Positions 13,276 through 26,170 of a stretch of 64,000 nt of DNA are shown here, one piece after another. Position 1 is the stretch's first letter. Each line of letters begins with the position of its first letter. The DNA is from Leptoclinus maculatus (Eukaryota; Chordata; Actinopteri; Perciformes; Stichaeidae), in assembly GCA_032191485.1 (NCBI GenBank), contig JAVDOI010000003.1:26273836-26337835 (forward strand), written 5' to 3'. The notes under the pieces are model-generated. The model was not told where the DNA came from and made no database searches. It saw only the letters and a list, made by a program, of their open reading frames with translations. A program made the position numbers and the translations under genes.

Positions 13276-15109
13276 GCTGTGCGAGTGTCAAGAGATGATT
13301 GAAATGTGTATTGTACTTGTCTGGCAGGTCTGGCTGACTCGCTGTATAAGCAAATACTTTATAGATGCACGCATGTGAGGAAATATGAGAGGATGCCAAC
13401 TAACATACACAGTGTAACCAAGCAGAAATGTTAAAATACAACCAAGACATCACACTTTGATGCTGAACACTGTATGACGTCTGGCTGCATACTGCTAATC
13501 TCACGAACAGCTGGCCTCCTGGGCCTTTATGTACTTCAGTGTCTGGCTAGGAATAATGCCTTAAACAAACATATAAGTTGCGTCCCTTGATGACAGAAGA
13601 CGTCATCAGAAGAAGACACTGCCCAGACAGAAACTGCCGGTTCACATATATGCACTGTAACAGCTCACACCTACAGAGCTATATCTTTAGTTAGGATGTG
13701 TCTGAGATGGTCAGATTAATGTCACTGAGGTTAATTTGTAAACTGCACTATCTAATGTTCTTTCCTGGATCTGTGCCATGAGGATTTCAGGCTCCCCTGC
13801 CTGCAAAGGGACCCTAAAGTGCTCACTGAACTGAATGTTACACAATAATAACCTGTTGAACTGGACTGAAAATACTGCCAGTATAGATTATTTTCAACAG
13901 ATCTCAAACTTTTCCAGCAGTGCACAAAAAAGGTGTTATGAGAATAAGGCTGCGGATGGGTCATGGCGGGCAGCAGACACGCATTACAACACCCTCTGCC
14001 CCCCCGGTTCTGTTGTGATGTTTATGAGAGCAGACTGTCCTGGTTTTGAGGATGTGGAACGTGTGCTTGATTCAGTATCGTCACTTGACTTCAGCTCACT
14101 ATTTGCTGGGAGTAAATCTTTCACCTCGTTTTTTTAATTTTACTTTATGGATCCCCTGAGCTCGGGGCCCACACTGAAGGAATGCTCACCGTGCTATGAA
14201 TCTTCTCACTGGCTTGAATGAGGCAGAATCCAAAAGAGAAAAAAAAAAAACAGATAGCTGTTTATTGATCGAGTTCAACCACGGTGAGCTGAACTCTCAA
14301 TTAATTGTTGTTCAGTTACTACAACAAACTAATTAACAACGCGGTTTAGGCGCTAGTGGCATTCTGTGATGTTATGCAATGGCCCTTGGAGGAGGAGGAG
14401 GGGCACTGTTATGCCAGGTGGTCTGCAAATGCAGCGGAAAATTACTCAGCTGCAACAACCGCAATTCTACGAAGACCCCATGGTCATTTACCAAGAGAAC
14501 ATGCTGTAGCTTTCTCTGTGCTCCTCTCAACCCTCCTCCTCCTGCTCCTTTAGTTCAGTCCGGCAGTCACGTCCTCTCTTACTTTCTTTTTCCTGTCCTG
14601 TCTTCTGGGATTTTACATTTCCCAGCATCTGACAGAGCAATTCCCATGAGTCATTGATATATGTGATGGTCTGTTATGTGAAATGAGGACAATGCTCTCA
14701 ACAACATGTTTGCTCTTGTAGTGGTATTCCGTCATGTTGTCTCCGATGCTCCCTCTCTGCTGGTCACTCACTGGCCACTGTTTTTGGACCCAAAAATGGA
14801 CTCTGTGAGCCAACAGTGAGGACGTGACCTCCGTGTTAACTCCTTTGTTGATGGTGATGATGTCCTTTATTGATGTGGCTTTCAAGCAGTGACATCACAT
14901 GCGGGCAAACAATTCACCTGAACTGACCCTGGAAAGCACACAAAAAAACTGCAAAGGGAAAACACTGACGACCTCTGATGTAACGCTGTTTTTGGGGCAA
15001 ATACGTCCGTAAAAATGATGCGTGAGCAGAATATATTTCTAAATAATTTTTAGTTACCAGGCGGCTACCTCAAGAAAAGTGAAAATTTAAGACAATGTGC
15101 TTTAAACTC

Positions 15110-15710
15110 GCATTCTATCTACTGGCCAGCAGGGGGCGACTCCTCTGGTTGCAAAGAGAAGTCTGATTGTATAGAAGTCTATGAGAAAATGACCCTACGT
15201 CTCACTTAATTTAACACCTCAGTAAACATTGAAAACATGAGTGTATGGTCACGTTCACTAGTTGCAAAAAAAACAAGATGGCCGCGACCAAAGTCCTAAA
15301 TGGCATTGGCCAAATTGCCGAACTCGAGGCCTGAAAACTGCAGTCCAAAAAACAATTGGTGAAGTCACGATGACCAAGTCAATTTAGGAATGCTTTAGAG
15401 CGGGGCTACCTTGTGATTGACAGGTCACTACCGCGCCGTTGTCAGGTCTGGGAGTTGTTTGTGTCTTACAACTTTAACCCTTTCAGAGTGTGTGTGTTGA
15501 GTTCATGAAAGTTAATTGTAACGGTTTTGATCGCCTAAAAATGTCCTATTCAGCGTTCAGTTGTACTCTCTCTCGAGTCACTTATGGTTGCAAAAAAAAA
15601 ACAAGATGGCGATGGTCAAAAACTGCCAAACTCGAGGCTTCAAAACGACCAATTGATGACGTCACAACGACTACGTCCACTTCTTATATACTGTCTGTGG
15701 AAGTTACATA
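15110..15710. repeat. Dispersed teleost repeat with 'ctactggccagcaggg' core
   Basis: The block reads ctactggccagcaggg, ggttgcaaagagaagtctga, cctcagtaaacattgaaaac, aagatggccgcgacc, gggctaccttgtgattgaca and ends near gatgacgtcacaacgactac followed by tatatactgtctgtgg. A second copy lies at 20331-20640. It resembles a repeat I remember from many fish genomes. The segment at 15590-15670 partly duplicates an earlier one (aaaacaagatggc, gccgaactcgaggc / gccaaactcgaggc), so the copy is internally duplicated or two copies are nested. Confidence 0.65.
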
Positions 15711-16927
15711 TTGGAACACTCCAATGAAACTGAAAGGGTGTGTTTTGATTTAATTGCCAACCAGATTTCATTTGATGTTCCAGACATCGTAATAAGGAAC
15801 TGCTGCTCTGCCGGAGTTGAAGAAGAGTGTAACTGATTATGTCTATATGCGCTTCACACAAAGTTGTCACACCTTGGCTGTCTCCAAAATCACTGCCTCA
15901 CCGAACTGGATTACTGACTTGGGCCTTAGAGCTTACTGCCATTAATATGTTGAAATAATTACCACACAGCAAAAATGAGGTCCGGTAATATTTAAATTTG
16001 CACAGAGAGTGGAAGGAAGGGGAGGTTAATGGGGCCCCAATGAGCTCATTCTTGCCCCGAGGCCTCAGCAGGTTAATCCGGCAATCTCATTCCATCATTT
16101 ATTACTTCCTCCCTATAAATATACACCCAGTGGTTAACTCCATACTGAACAGTAAATTGTGACGTCAGACACGATACGAATCATCACTGTGTTGTGTCAT
16201 CTCTAACAGATGCAATGACGCATGCCTGCAAAATCTGATGCATGGCATGGTGGGATTGTTAGCAGACTTTATGTGATATTCAAAGCTAATCATCTATAAA
16301 TGTTAAATGAGGTATTCAGGAGTTGGTTGGTTGGACCTTTTTACCTTTGTCATCTGTATCTGTATGAATGCCTCATTTTCTGCCAGATGACCGTATGCTA
16401 TACTAAAATGTTTTCCCATCAAGTTTCAAGATTCCATTACAAAAGCACTCCTAATGGTAAATGTAAATGCTCACTGGACTTGTACTGGATACAAATGACA
16501 CATAAATGTAAAACTCAGGAAATTGCCATAATACGAAAGTTATAGTTTAACGGTGTAACACCTCTCTGCACGTAAACTTTCACGAGGATCTGCCATGCCT
16601 TACGAACGCCAGTAAAGAATGTATACGTAGCTAGGAAAAACAATCTTTTCCATAAAATCTCACAACTTGTATGTGGAAAGCGTTTAAAAAAAGGTTTTAT
16701 GGGAATGCACAAAGTGCATTGGGTTGGCTACCGAGACCTTTGCTGTTCTGAGAGTAAAACACAAGTTGCCAAATAAAACATTTCAGATTTTGTCTCTATT
16801 ATTTGTGTCAAAATAATCAGCAAGGCTACCGTCACAGTTTTCAATTACTAATCAATTGTTGATGCATTTAGTAGTGGCTGTGTGAATGGCAAAAAGCCAA
16901 CATTGCTTTTGCTGTCTTTTGTGATAT

Positions 16928-17021
16928 CCGTCTCCCTCCCTCCCTCCCTCTCTCTCTCTCACTCACTCACTCACTCACTCACTCACTCACTCACTCACTC
17001 ACTCACTCACTCACTCACTCA

Positions 17022-17102
<81 letters not shown>
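16928..17102. repeat. Compound microsatellite (CCCT)n(CT)n(CACT)n(CA)n
   Basis: Four repeat units follow one another without a gap: ccctccctccctccctc, ctctctctct, about sixteen copies of cact, then (CA)n to 17102. The grading suggests stepwise mutation of one parent array. Confidence 0.97.
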
Positions 17103-17104
<2 letters not shown>

Positions 17105-18088
17105 ACTAGACCAAGAAAAACGTGACTAATACAGTACTTTTATGATACATATCATATTTACACATGAGTGACACAAGAATGAAACTGTGTACGTCAAATA
17201 AATATCAAATAATTTACAGATGGCCGAGATAAAGAAAAAGCAACGAGCTGCCGCCACCCATTCATAGTGGTGGCCTTTGGTCTTGTCTGAGAATGCAGAC
17301 AAGACCGTAGCAGCTGGGAATTAATCAGCTTTGACTCACCCGACTATTGTAATATTCAAAGAATTTAAACTGACACAGCATTCTTCGTTTGTAAGCTTAG
17401 CAGGCTAAACCAAACACACAGATGAATATACACTTCATGACAAATAGATCTATCATCACCCCTTGCCTTGTTACATGTTGATGCTTTTGTCACATCTACT
17501 ATGACGATATGTGCAAACTAAAAAGCTCAGATAGATAGGTTGGGAAACACATCCATCGTAATACATGCCTCCATACTTTTGTTAACACAGCAGTTCCTGA
17601 AATAGTCACGGAATTTGATCTATTGATTCACTCAGCGCAACTTTCAAATGAATGTTAGGTTTAGGCAAAAGAAAAACACTTAGGAAAAACATCAAGGTTG
17701 GGCTTAATATAGGTGTGTACACTTGGGTTTAAGTAAAAAAAAAAACTTTAAGTTCAGGCATCTAAATCACTTAGTTAGGTTGAAGAAAAACGCCACGAAT
17801 GCAACATTTCTGTGTAGTTTGTGACCCAACAAAACTTTGGAATACGAACAGCGGTCTCAAACACTGATCTTGTGGTTACAAGACCTGTGTTTGTTTGATC
17901 CATCCAACTCCCCTCCTGTTCAATACGACGTAGCTCTGTCTGTGCATGGTCACATGGATGCCTTTAATCTGTGCGTCCACCACAAAAATCTATCCTAATT
18001 ACTAATTACGTAATGCGTTGTTAACAGGTCGCGACCGTTTCTTTCATATCTGTGAGACCGGGCTGGTTTGAAAGCATTGGCAGAGTAA

Positions 18089-18322
18089 ACTAACAAGATT
18101 TGACCAGATTTCGATTCATCACATCTGATCTGCAGGCTTTGAGTTTGATATATCCATCCAATATCAATTTACAAAGGATTTACAGGATAATGTCAGGTGT
18201 AATCTGACATTATACTGTAAATCCTTTGTAAATTTCTTTTAGATTACCATTTTTTTCATCAGATAAACTCAAAGCCTGAAGGTCAGATGTGACAAATCGA
18301 AACCTGGTCAAATCTTGTTAGT
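18089..18322. mobile_element. Compact foldback MITE
   Basis: The outer arms actaacaagatttgaccag (from 18089) and its inverse (to 18322), plus the inner pairs caggctttgagttt and ttacaaaggatttaca / tgtaaatcctttgtaa, make almost the whole 234 bases one hairpin with a short centre near 18205. No ORF is present. Confidence 0.7.
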
Positions 18323-21300
18323 TCATTCTTATCTTTATAAATCCATGTGGCTGAAATCAGAAAGTCCACAATTCCAAAGCAGAGAGTTTTTCCAGGAAAG
18401 CAGATATGTTAGAGTTCAACCAGTACTTTACACTTTTGTTGTTGTACGAATGCTTTCCACAAACATTTCAGGGCACTTCTCAGATATTGCAACGTGTCCT
18501 GCTGTTGTCATGAGCACTTCAAACGCCTTTCAGTCAGCTTCCTCCCTCTGATCCTTTTCTCTTCTGACTTTCTCTTTGATGTCAAATATTCAGTTCAGAA
18601 CCAGAAAAACAAAAATTATGAGAGCTTTCTCTCTTAATGTCATCCCGTCTCCTGGTTTGAACTTTGTACCAATGACTGTTTTACGATATGAAAGATGTCC
18701 TATCATGCGGATGACAAAAGAAAAATGACAACTTCTATATCAATTGAGATTTAAGTTCAATTGTAGTCACTTTTGATCAGCTGCAACATTCTTCAGATGG
18801 ACACAATACCAAATTAAATCTGCAAGCATGCATTGATCGGGCCCTGGCACCCTTGCGCATGTCGAGGGTGCTGGCTGGACGCTGGTTGACGCTGGTTGAC
18901 CTTGACCATCAGACACTGCGTGCACGAGTCAGATGGTATTTCCTCCGTGGAGCAGCCGCGTCGTCGGGTCATTTTGCAGCTTAAACCTTGAACGATTTGA
19001 GTGAATACTATTTTAAATGTAAGTGAACGCTTTGAGACATTTAGTCACCAGACTTCTGTCACTTTGGCTGTTCATTCCACAAGTCTGTTGTGTTTCCTGT
19101 GTGCTCTGTATTGACCTTAACCAGAACCAGAGGACAATTCATAGAATTGTTTTTTTGTTGGCGCCTGCTGCAGTGAATCATTCTCTTAATTCTGATCCTG
19201 TAATTTATCATTTGTTTTTATAATTTCTCAGTTTATTAGATCTGTCTGTCCAAAGCTAATCTTGAATTCTGCTCATTTATGTCTTTATGCTGAAGGATCT
19301 CTCTTGGTTATGGGGATTCAAAATGCTTGGTCAGTGACTGCTGACACCTCACTGCTCTTAAACCGCGTTGCACCAATTTAATCCCAGATTAGCTTTAATC
19401 GGTTAAGAGAAACTATAGGTTTAAAATGAGTAAATCCAGATTTAGAATTTAGCAGAGCTCTGTTGCACAAATACAAACTAAAGACTGTTCAGTAAATCCA
19501 AGTTCAAACCAAAATTAAATAGAGTTATATTTACATGGAAATGCCTACTTAGTCAAATTAAAATAATGAATAATCCTCTAATCTTCTATGTACCCTAATT
19601 TAAGTTTGTTTCTACTCCAATGCTCTGCATGGGTTCTGGATGTTTCTTCCCTAATGAGGCTTGGGTTGGTGGTCTCCTAAAGAAAGAAAATTAGAAGGCC
19701 TGTTGCTGGCAGAGTGCTATTTGCAAAATAAGGCCCTGTATGTTCAAATACTGGCAAATTGAGCAATGCAGCAGAGGTTGAATTAGGTCAGCGAGACGAA
19801 GGTTCATTGAGCGAGTCTAATGCAAGAGGGACTAACCTCCCAAAACAAATTAATTTGATCAAAGTCAATCAACGTTGCTATTTGTATTTTCCTGTGCCAA
19901 CACAGAATGACGGTGACAATTAGGAATAATAAGGCCCCTCCATTTGTTCTCACGCCCCTATAAGGGGTAAAACTGAAAGCTAGAAACTAAACGACAGTTG
20001 GTTTCACAGACGTAATAATTGTTAAGTGGAGCAGAGAAGGATTTGGAGCATTTGCTGACATGCAAATAACACCAGCATCAGTGTGATGCAAGCCTGCTGT
20101 GTTGAACCTTGTGTGACCTCTTTACGTTCTGGTATGTTAACTCCATTGGCCTCATTAAAGGCTCACCTGGTCCCAGGCTTCTGTGACCTTTCATTAACCT
20201 TGTCAAGCAGAAACAGAAAGAACATAGAGTGCATTATTCTTGGTGTTCATTATCGATTCAAATCTAAACTTGTCTCTATGATTCTAATATAAAGGTCACT
20301 TAAAAAAACAACACAAATGCCCCATCATTTGATGGGACTTAATTCGATTCGTAACAGGCGACAACCTCCGCTTTTGAAAGTGAAGCCAATGAGGAAGTGC
20401 CTTTATCTTGTATTCTCTCTACTGGCCAACAAGGGGCGTCTTTTCTCTGGTTGCAAAAGTCGAGTTCTCACTTAATTTATTAGCTCAGTAAACATAGGAA
20501 ACACGAGTTTAGGGTCTCAATTGCAAGTTTCGAGTCTTCTTCAATAAAGCACGATGTTCACATAAAACAGGGTATGCTTCAGGGCGGGGCTACCCTGTGA
20601 TCGACAGGTTGCGACAGCTACCTGAGCCAAATACAGAATCTCTACATCACTCCTCCGCAGTCGAAATATGGTCACTTGTGTTCATTGATTGCAAAAAGTA
20701 GCCACCAGGGACTGGTAAGTAGGGCAGGTGTAACTCTCCACCCACATAACAGGACATAAACAAAGGCATAGTCATGGCCAGCTCTTGTTGTCTGGGGTCC
20801 TACCACTTCCTGGTTCGTGGTGTATGCTGGTACGAAGACATGTGACAGGTATGTTACCGTTTAAATTGAACAACTGAAACTGGTAGGCTTTAAACAGATT
20901 TCGTATTTTTAGACTGTACAGCGTTTAAATGTTGCTCACATAATCAATTTTGGAGCGATGAGGCTAGCAGTTGTAGCCTTTTGGTTATCCATGAACGAGT
21001 GTCTATCTACACTGCTGCACTGACAAGACAAGGGTCCCACCGACAAATTAATTGGGTTAATCTTGCTTTGGTTCTGTACTATATCTTTTGTATTCTATTT
21101 TCTAATGCATTTTGTGAAGTCTTTATTATTTTTGGTAAGTTTGTTGATGTTTCGGAGAGTAATTGCCATTTTGTGACCCATGCCTAACGTGAGTTGTCTG
21201 TTTTAAATCAGATCCCCTTGTGCGGTCAGAACAAGGAATGTGGGTGAGAACAGAGAAAAACAGCTTCAGGTTGCTTCTCTCCAACAGTTTGCTCTGTTCT

Positions 21301-24300
21301 GTTAAAGGGAAGTTAGGCCAAATACTACGAAGATGTGCGTGTCAATTTAGCCCCACACATTAGAGGTAATGAGACGGGGCCTACACAGGGAATGCACCTG
21401 GTATGTTTGTGTACACAGTCTAAATAAATGTACATAGCTCACCCCCGATGATCACAGAAAGAGCTGAAATAATTTCATTATATATGTTAAATTACTTAAA
21501 CAGGGACAAAGAGTTCAGTCTGTGTGTCAGCGCTGATGTTCTGATGCCAGTTTCTGACAGTCAGAAGACAAAAAGTCTTTCTCCGTCTGTTTCTGTAACA
21601 GGACTGGATAGTGTCAGGATGTGGAAAACAAGGTCAAAGCATTTAAGCATACATGCACTTAAGGCAAAAATACATTAAGTCAATGCAAATAAATGCAATT
21701 CATTTTGTCTTTTTCCTTTCAGACACTCAACTGAAGGAGGTGTCCAACAATCTATGCTCCATCTGCATTGTCTGTTTTCTCACAGGCTTTATGTAACTGT
21801 GAAAATGATGCTTTTATGTTCTGGGGGATTTCATTCTAATAACAGAGATAAGAAAAAAAGGAAAAAGACTGATGTTGTGGGTTGAGAAAGACAATGACGC
21901 ACTGCAGTATCTTTGTACCTGTTATTACTCACATCAAGTCACATTGCATCGTTGCGATGCATGACCTCTATTGCAACAAGCTCGTTATTATCTGATAATG
22001 AAACTTTAATGTATTTTCCATAGTCTGAACTACAGTGCAGGACTGTCACGTATCTTTATCTTCTCCGGGGAGATGGATGGGACTTCAACAGTTGAATCTC
22101 GATGCTTTCTATCACAGCTGTAGTCAGATAAATGTAGGGTACAGGCGGTGTCTTGGAGTGGTTTATGTTTTATGTTGCTGAGCCACTGACGAAGGCTTCA
22201 TGGAACCAAAGTCCTTAAAAATATGTAAAATAATCAATTGTGTCAGAGGTTTAATGTAAGCTAGAGCAGCGTGCCCCATTATGTAGACGTGCAATTCCAT
22301 CTAAATACAATTGGCTGTGTTTTGAAGTATCATTCAATCAGACCTGAATACATGTTCCCCTTCAAAAGGAACCATAACCCATCGGTCTATTTGACCAGCT
22401 CATGCCTGCATGGAGGACTTCCTGTGAAGACGGAAGTTTATTTTGAAAAGAAAGCTATGAATGTATCCAGTGTATATTGACACGCTGTCACTGAGACGTG
22501 CCAGAATATGCCAATATGCCAAAGTTAATGCCACTGCCCAAGCTGCGTTATTTGATCGGTGTGAGAATGTGCTGCCTGAGGACAGGCTGAGGATAGATGC
22601 CGGTGGAAGGCAGACTGCAAATGCTCCTTTCATGCCATGCAAATACATAGACGTCTCGAATCAACACACAAATGATCCATGAAATGGCAGAATCGCCGTG
22701 CACCACTATGTGTGCATGCACCGTTAACATGTGTGTGCTGTGTGCTCATTTAGTTGTTGTTTCGTTGAGGTCAAAATTGTTATCGTGAGCTTTAAACTGA
22801 GCTCCTTCCCTTCATGTGTGTATGCAGGATGAATGTTGTCACATGTGTAACATGTCCTTAACTGGTGTTATGATGAGCACAACTGCCCCCACGGTACAGA
22901 GTTCACGAGCCAACCAACTTGAAAATGTATGTAATATAACACAGGTCTGATAAAGGTTCCCTCCACTTTAGAAACGGGTTGTGCGTGTTGTTCCTTCACT
23001 CGCATGTGTTAAGCAGATTGATTTATGTGCTGGGTTTGACCCCCAGAAGGCTGTTTACTAATTAATCTGCTGACAGAGGAAGGTTTCTCCGTGTTCCACT
23101 TAAATCTCACTTCAAGTCACATGCGTGCAAGCAGGATTTGCATCAAGTGTGATGTTGAACCTTGAAACATTTGCGGAAAGCAGAACACACGTGTTCTTTT
23201 GAAATGAAAATGATTTGCATATTTATAGATGCTGAAAAGAAGGGCCCGCTATCATGTGTTGTGGAAGATGTAGTAATATATTTTAGCAATGTGTCGAAAA
23301 ATACTCTGTTACAAGTAAAAGTCATGCATTTAAATTAAGATTTAAATATACTTTCAAAAAATAAAAATCCTAAATTGTGATTTCACATCTGATGTTCTAC
23401 CTGCTGGTCACCATTTCCATATGAGTTGTACAATTTAACACTTTTAAAACTCATACAATTGAATCCAATTGTCCGAATGCGATACACAGCACGTATCACT
23501 CTAAATCCTCATCGAGTTCAGCTCTACTTCCCCTGCCTCTCTTCTTCTTCCCTCTGCTTTACTCTGTTGAGTCGGTCAACTGGACCACAAGACACAAAAG
23601 AGATCAGAGGCCTGATTTATAATCAGGGCGCCATTATCTGAAAAGGATCAGAGGAATGTCACCCATTAACCGTACCAATTTACACCCTCCATATGTCCAA
23701 TTCAGTGCTTCATGAGCCATGACTCGAGAACATACAAAAGGCTTTTTACTCCAGGAAAGAGGTAAATTGTAACGCAGCTCAGTCTAACAAGAAGACTATT
23801 CACCATTATAAGGTGGCTCAGCAACAAAAAAGGCATGGGAATGCACAACCCCATAATGACCTCGCAAGAAACTGAACTAATGCTCCCAGTGCCAAGAATG
23901 TATAATTGAGTGTCACGGCAAAGTGGATACATTTGGAAAAGCTATATTCTGTGATTAATTGGGCTCAGGACGTTAATTTTGATGTGGATGTTTACGTCGA
24001 GCAGCAGTTTGAAGCTGAGCCGAGGGAAACAAAAGGTCGTGGCCTCATGCGGTCTTTCAAAAGGATACAAGGGTTCTTTGTCAAGAAGCCCAATGTCCTC
24101 CTGAGCTCTGCTAGGACTACGGGGTTAATGAGAGTGCAGCAAACCACTCCTATCACACCTCCAGGGCTCCCACCACATCGCACACCCCCCCCTCCCTTAC
24201 TATAAGTCTGCACAATGTGTTCTGACATATTCTTCTCTGTATTACACTTGGCTGTACTGCAGGATATTTCCTACACAGCGCCATTGTGCTTGTTGGCTCA

Positions 24301-25823
24301 CTGACTGAGCGGAACCATGTTTGTACTACAATTGAACTGTATTAGAACTGAAATGAGTAGTCCGGCAGTAGATTAGTCAATCAAACATGAAATGGTACTT
24401 TCAGTTCTCCTCAGTGTTCTTCTAGTTTTAAGATAAAACAAGTCCTTTGAAGATGTCACAGTGGACATTTGTCCTCTTTTATTTCTCTGATTTATCGAGA
24501 AAATATACAACAGATTCAAACTGTAAGGATTTACTGTGAACAAAGACTGGTCAGAGCAGTCCATATATCCGTAGATCTGGCTCTGTCAGTGGCACCTGAT
24601 CATGCAAATGTCCCAGACATTCAAATTTTCTTGCCTTGTCCTTACAACCAACCCACAATCTGTTTGTTAAACCCGATCCTTATTAACAGCTTGAACATTT
24701 ATCCAAGCCTAAAGAGGGATTAGCATGCGTCCTTATAAGGGATTGTTAGTTTAATATGTAGATTAGTCCATATTCGACTTTCAATTTTTGAATTATTGCC
24801 AAGGACACTTTTCTTAGCTCTTGTCACCACTGCCACAAAGTGCACCGTGTACATTTTCTGTGCACTTTGAACGGCTTCGCCTCTTGAGTCAGACGTTACC
24901 GTACAGGAACCAGGACAGAGACGTGACGGTTCAACCCAGAAACACATGAATATCGCCTTCATGAGAGGGTTTGTGCGACGCATTATAACCATTTGACGGG
25001 TTATTCTTTGCCACAAAGATATTACTTTATAACATTCCAGTGTTCTGCTATGATGAGACCAAAAAAAAGTGGATGAGATATGATTTAAATATGAAATACT
25101 CACATAGTTCAGTAAAATGTTGCTAATTTATAACGGAATCAGTGGGAATAGAAGTATCTCACTATACGCAAAGACATTTAAAAATCTGTTTTGCAAATGT
25201 TTTCATGGTGCATGCACGAGGGTTTCCATTCCTCTTATATCAGGACTACATGTTTTAACAGGTGTTTATGCATCTTGAAGTCATAATTCCATAGAGCAGG
25301 AGAATCACAGCTCATTGAGAACTAAAGTATGAAGAGATCTTTTAGCAACCCAGTCTGTGGTAGATGTCACATTACAAACAATATGCTCACATGTGAGGTC
25401 ACATAATCACGAGTGGAGGTCAGAATCATTATGTGTATCAATACGTTTCAGTGCTGTATGTAGAGTAATGTAATACTCCAACAAGATTGCAACATGAATA
25501 ATACATGTGTTGCGGAGGCCAGAGGCTGAAGAGGCCGACGAGTTCTGCGATTTTCTGATCTGATGGCCAATTAGAAAGAACGTTGTTCCCCAGCGCCTTA
25601 CAAAACATTCACAAACGCTCATTTTAATGATTCACATGATTTCTGATCTGCCGCAGATAACTTTGAAGTGGGTTTGGACACGAGCCCATTGTCCTGCTGT
25701 GCTCTGTTGGAACCCTCCACCCTTTCCCCACACACGTCTTTTTTTTCACTGTGAGTTTAACATATGGTTTTTAGGAATCTGGAAATAAACAGCTCTCTCT
25801 CTCGTGTTCAGGTCACACCCGGA
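18323..25823. other. Intergenic, no gene seen
   Basis: It contains the repeat copy at 20331-20640 and otherwise no domain-bearing frame. The 99-residue frame at 23906-24205 (plus) and the 127-residue frame at 24720-25103 (minus) match no family I know. Confidence 0.5.
20331..20640. repeat. Second copy of the 'ctactggccagcaggg' repeat family
   Basis: It shares ctctactggccaacaagg, ctctggttgcaaaagtcgag, gctcagtaaacataggaaac and ggcggggctaccctgtgatc with 15110-15710, in the same order. It lacks the right end seen in that copy. Confidence 0.65.
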
Positions 25824-26170
25824 CTCACTCCCAACCTGTCAAATAACGACGGTTGGTGAGTGCCCCTTCCACACACCGAACTAACTCCAATATAAACCCA
25901 TCCGCGTGAATATGAGACGCTCAGAGCATCTGACGTAGTATGAAGCGGAGGGGGGGGGGGGGGGGGGGGGGATGGGTGAAACAAACACAGGACTTTCGTG
26001 TCCTGTGTGAAACTAAAAGTAAGCATTGACATCGATCGTTAGCCACGTGAGTCGTTAGTGTCGTAAGTCATGTCAACATGACATCTGAGCAGCCACGTGA
26101 CTCGCTAGTCACGCGGGTTTTGAAGCTCAGGCCCACTGAATAAGCATCGGTTTGATGGGTTGGGAGTGAG
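25824..26170. mobile_element. Possible short MITE with 18-bp inverted ends and an internal G run
   Basis: The left end ctcactcccaacctgtca (25824-25841) is inverted at the right end (26153-26170) with two mismatches. A run of 22 G sits at 25950-25971, and two gccacgtga half-repeats with flanking gtcacg words are at 26042-26125. No ORF is present and no target duplication is clear. Confidence 0.45.

Larger units (their letters stand above)
13276..18088. other. Intergenic with repeats and a possible conserved block
   Basis: Bases 15945-16130 (ggtccggtaatatttaaatt, ggccccaatgagctcattct, aggcctcagcaggttaatcc) read like conserved non-coding DNA: even composition, several TAAT words, no repeat match. 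Two hairpins follow at 17250-17274 and 17279-17306. No gene was recognised. Confidence 0.4.

Noticed and set aside
24720..25103. 127-codon minus-strand frame
   Set aside because: Composition looks random, no domain and no flanking splice signals I trust.
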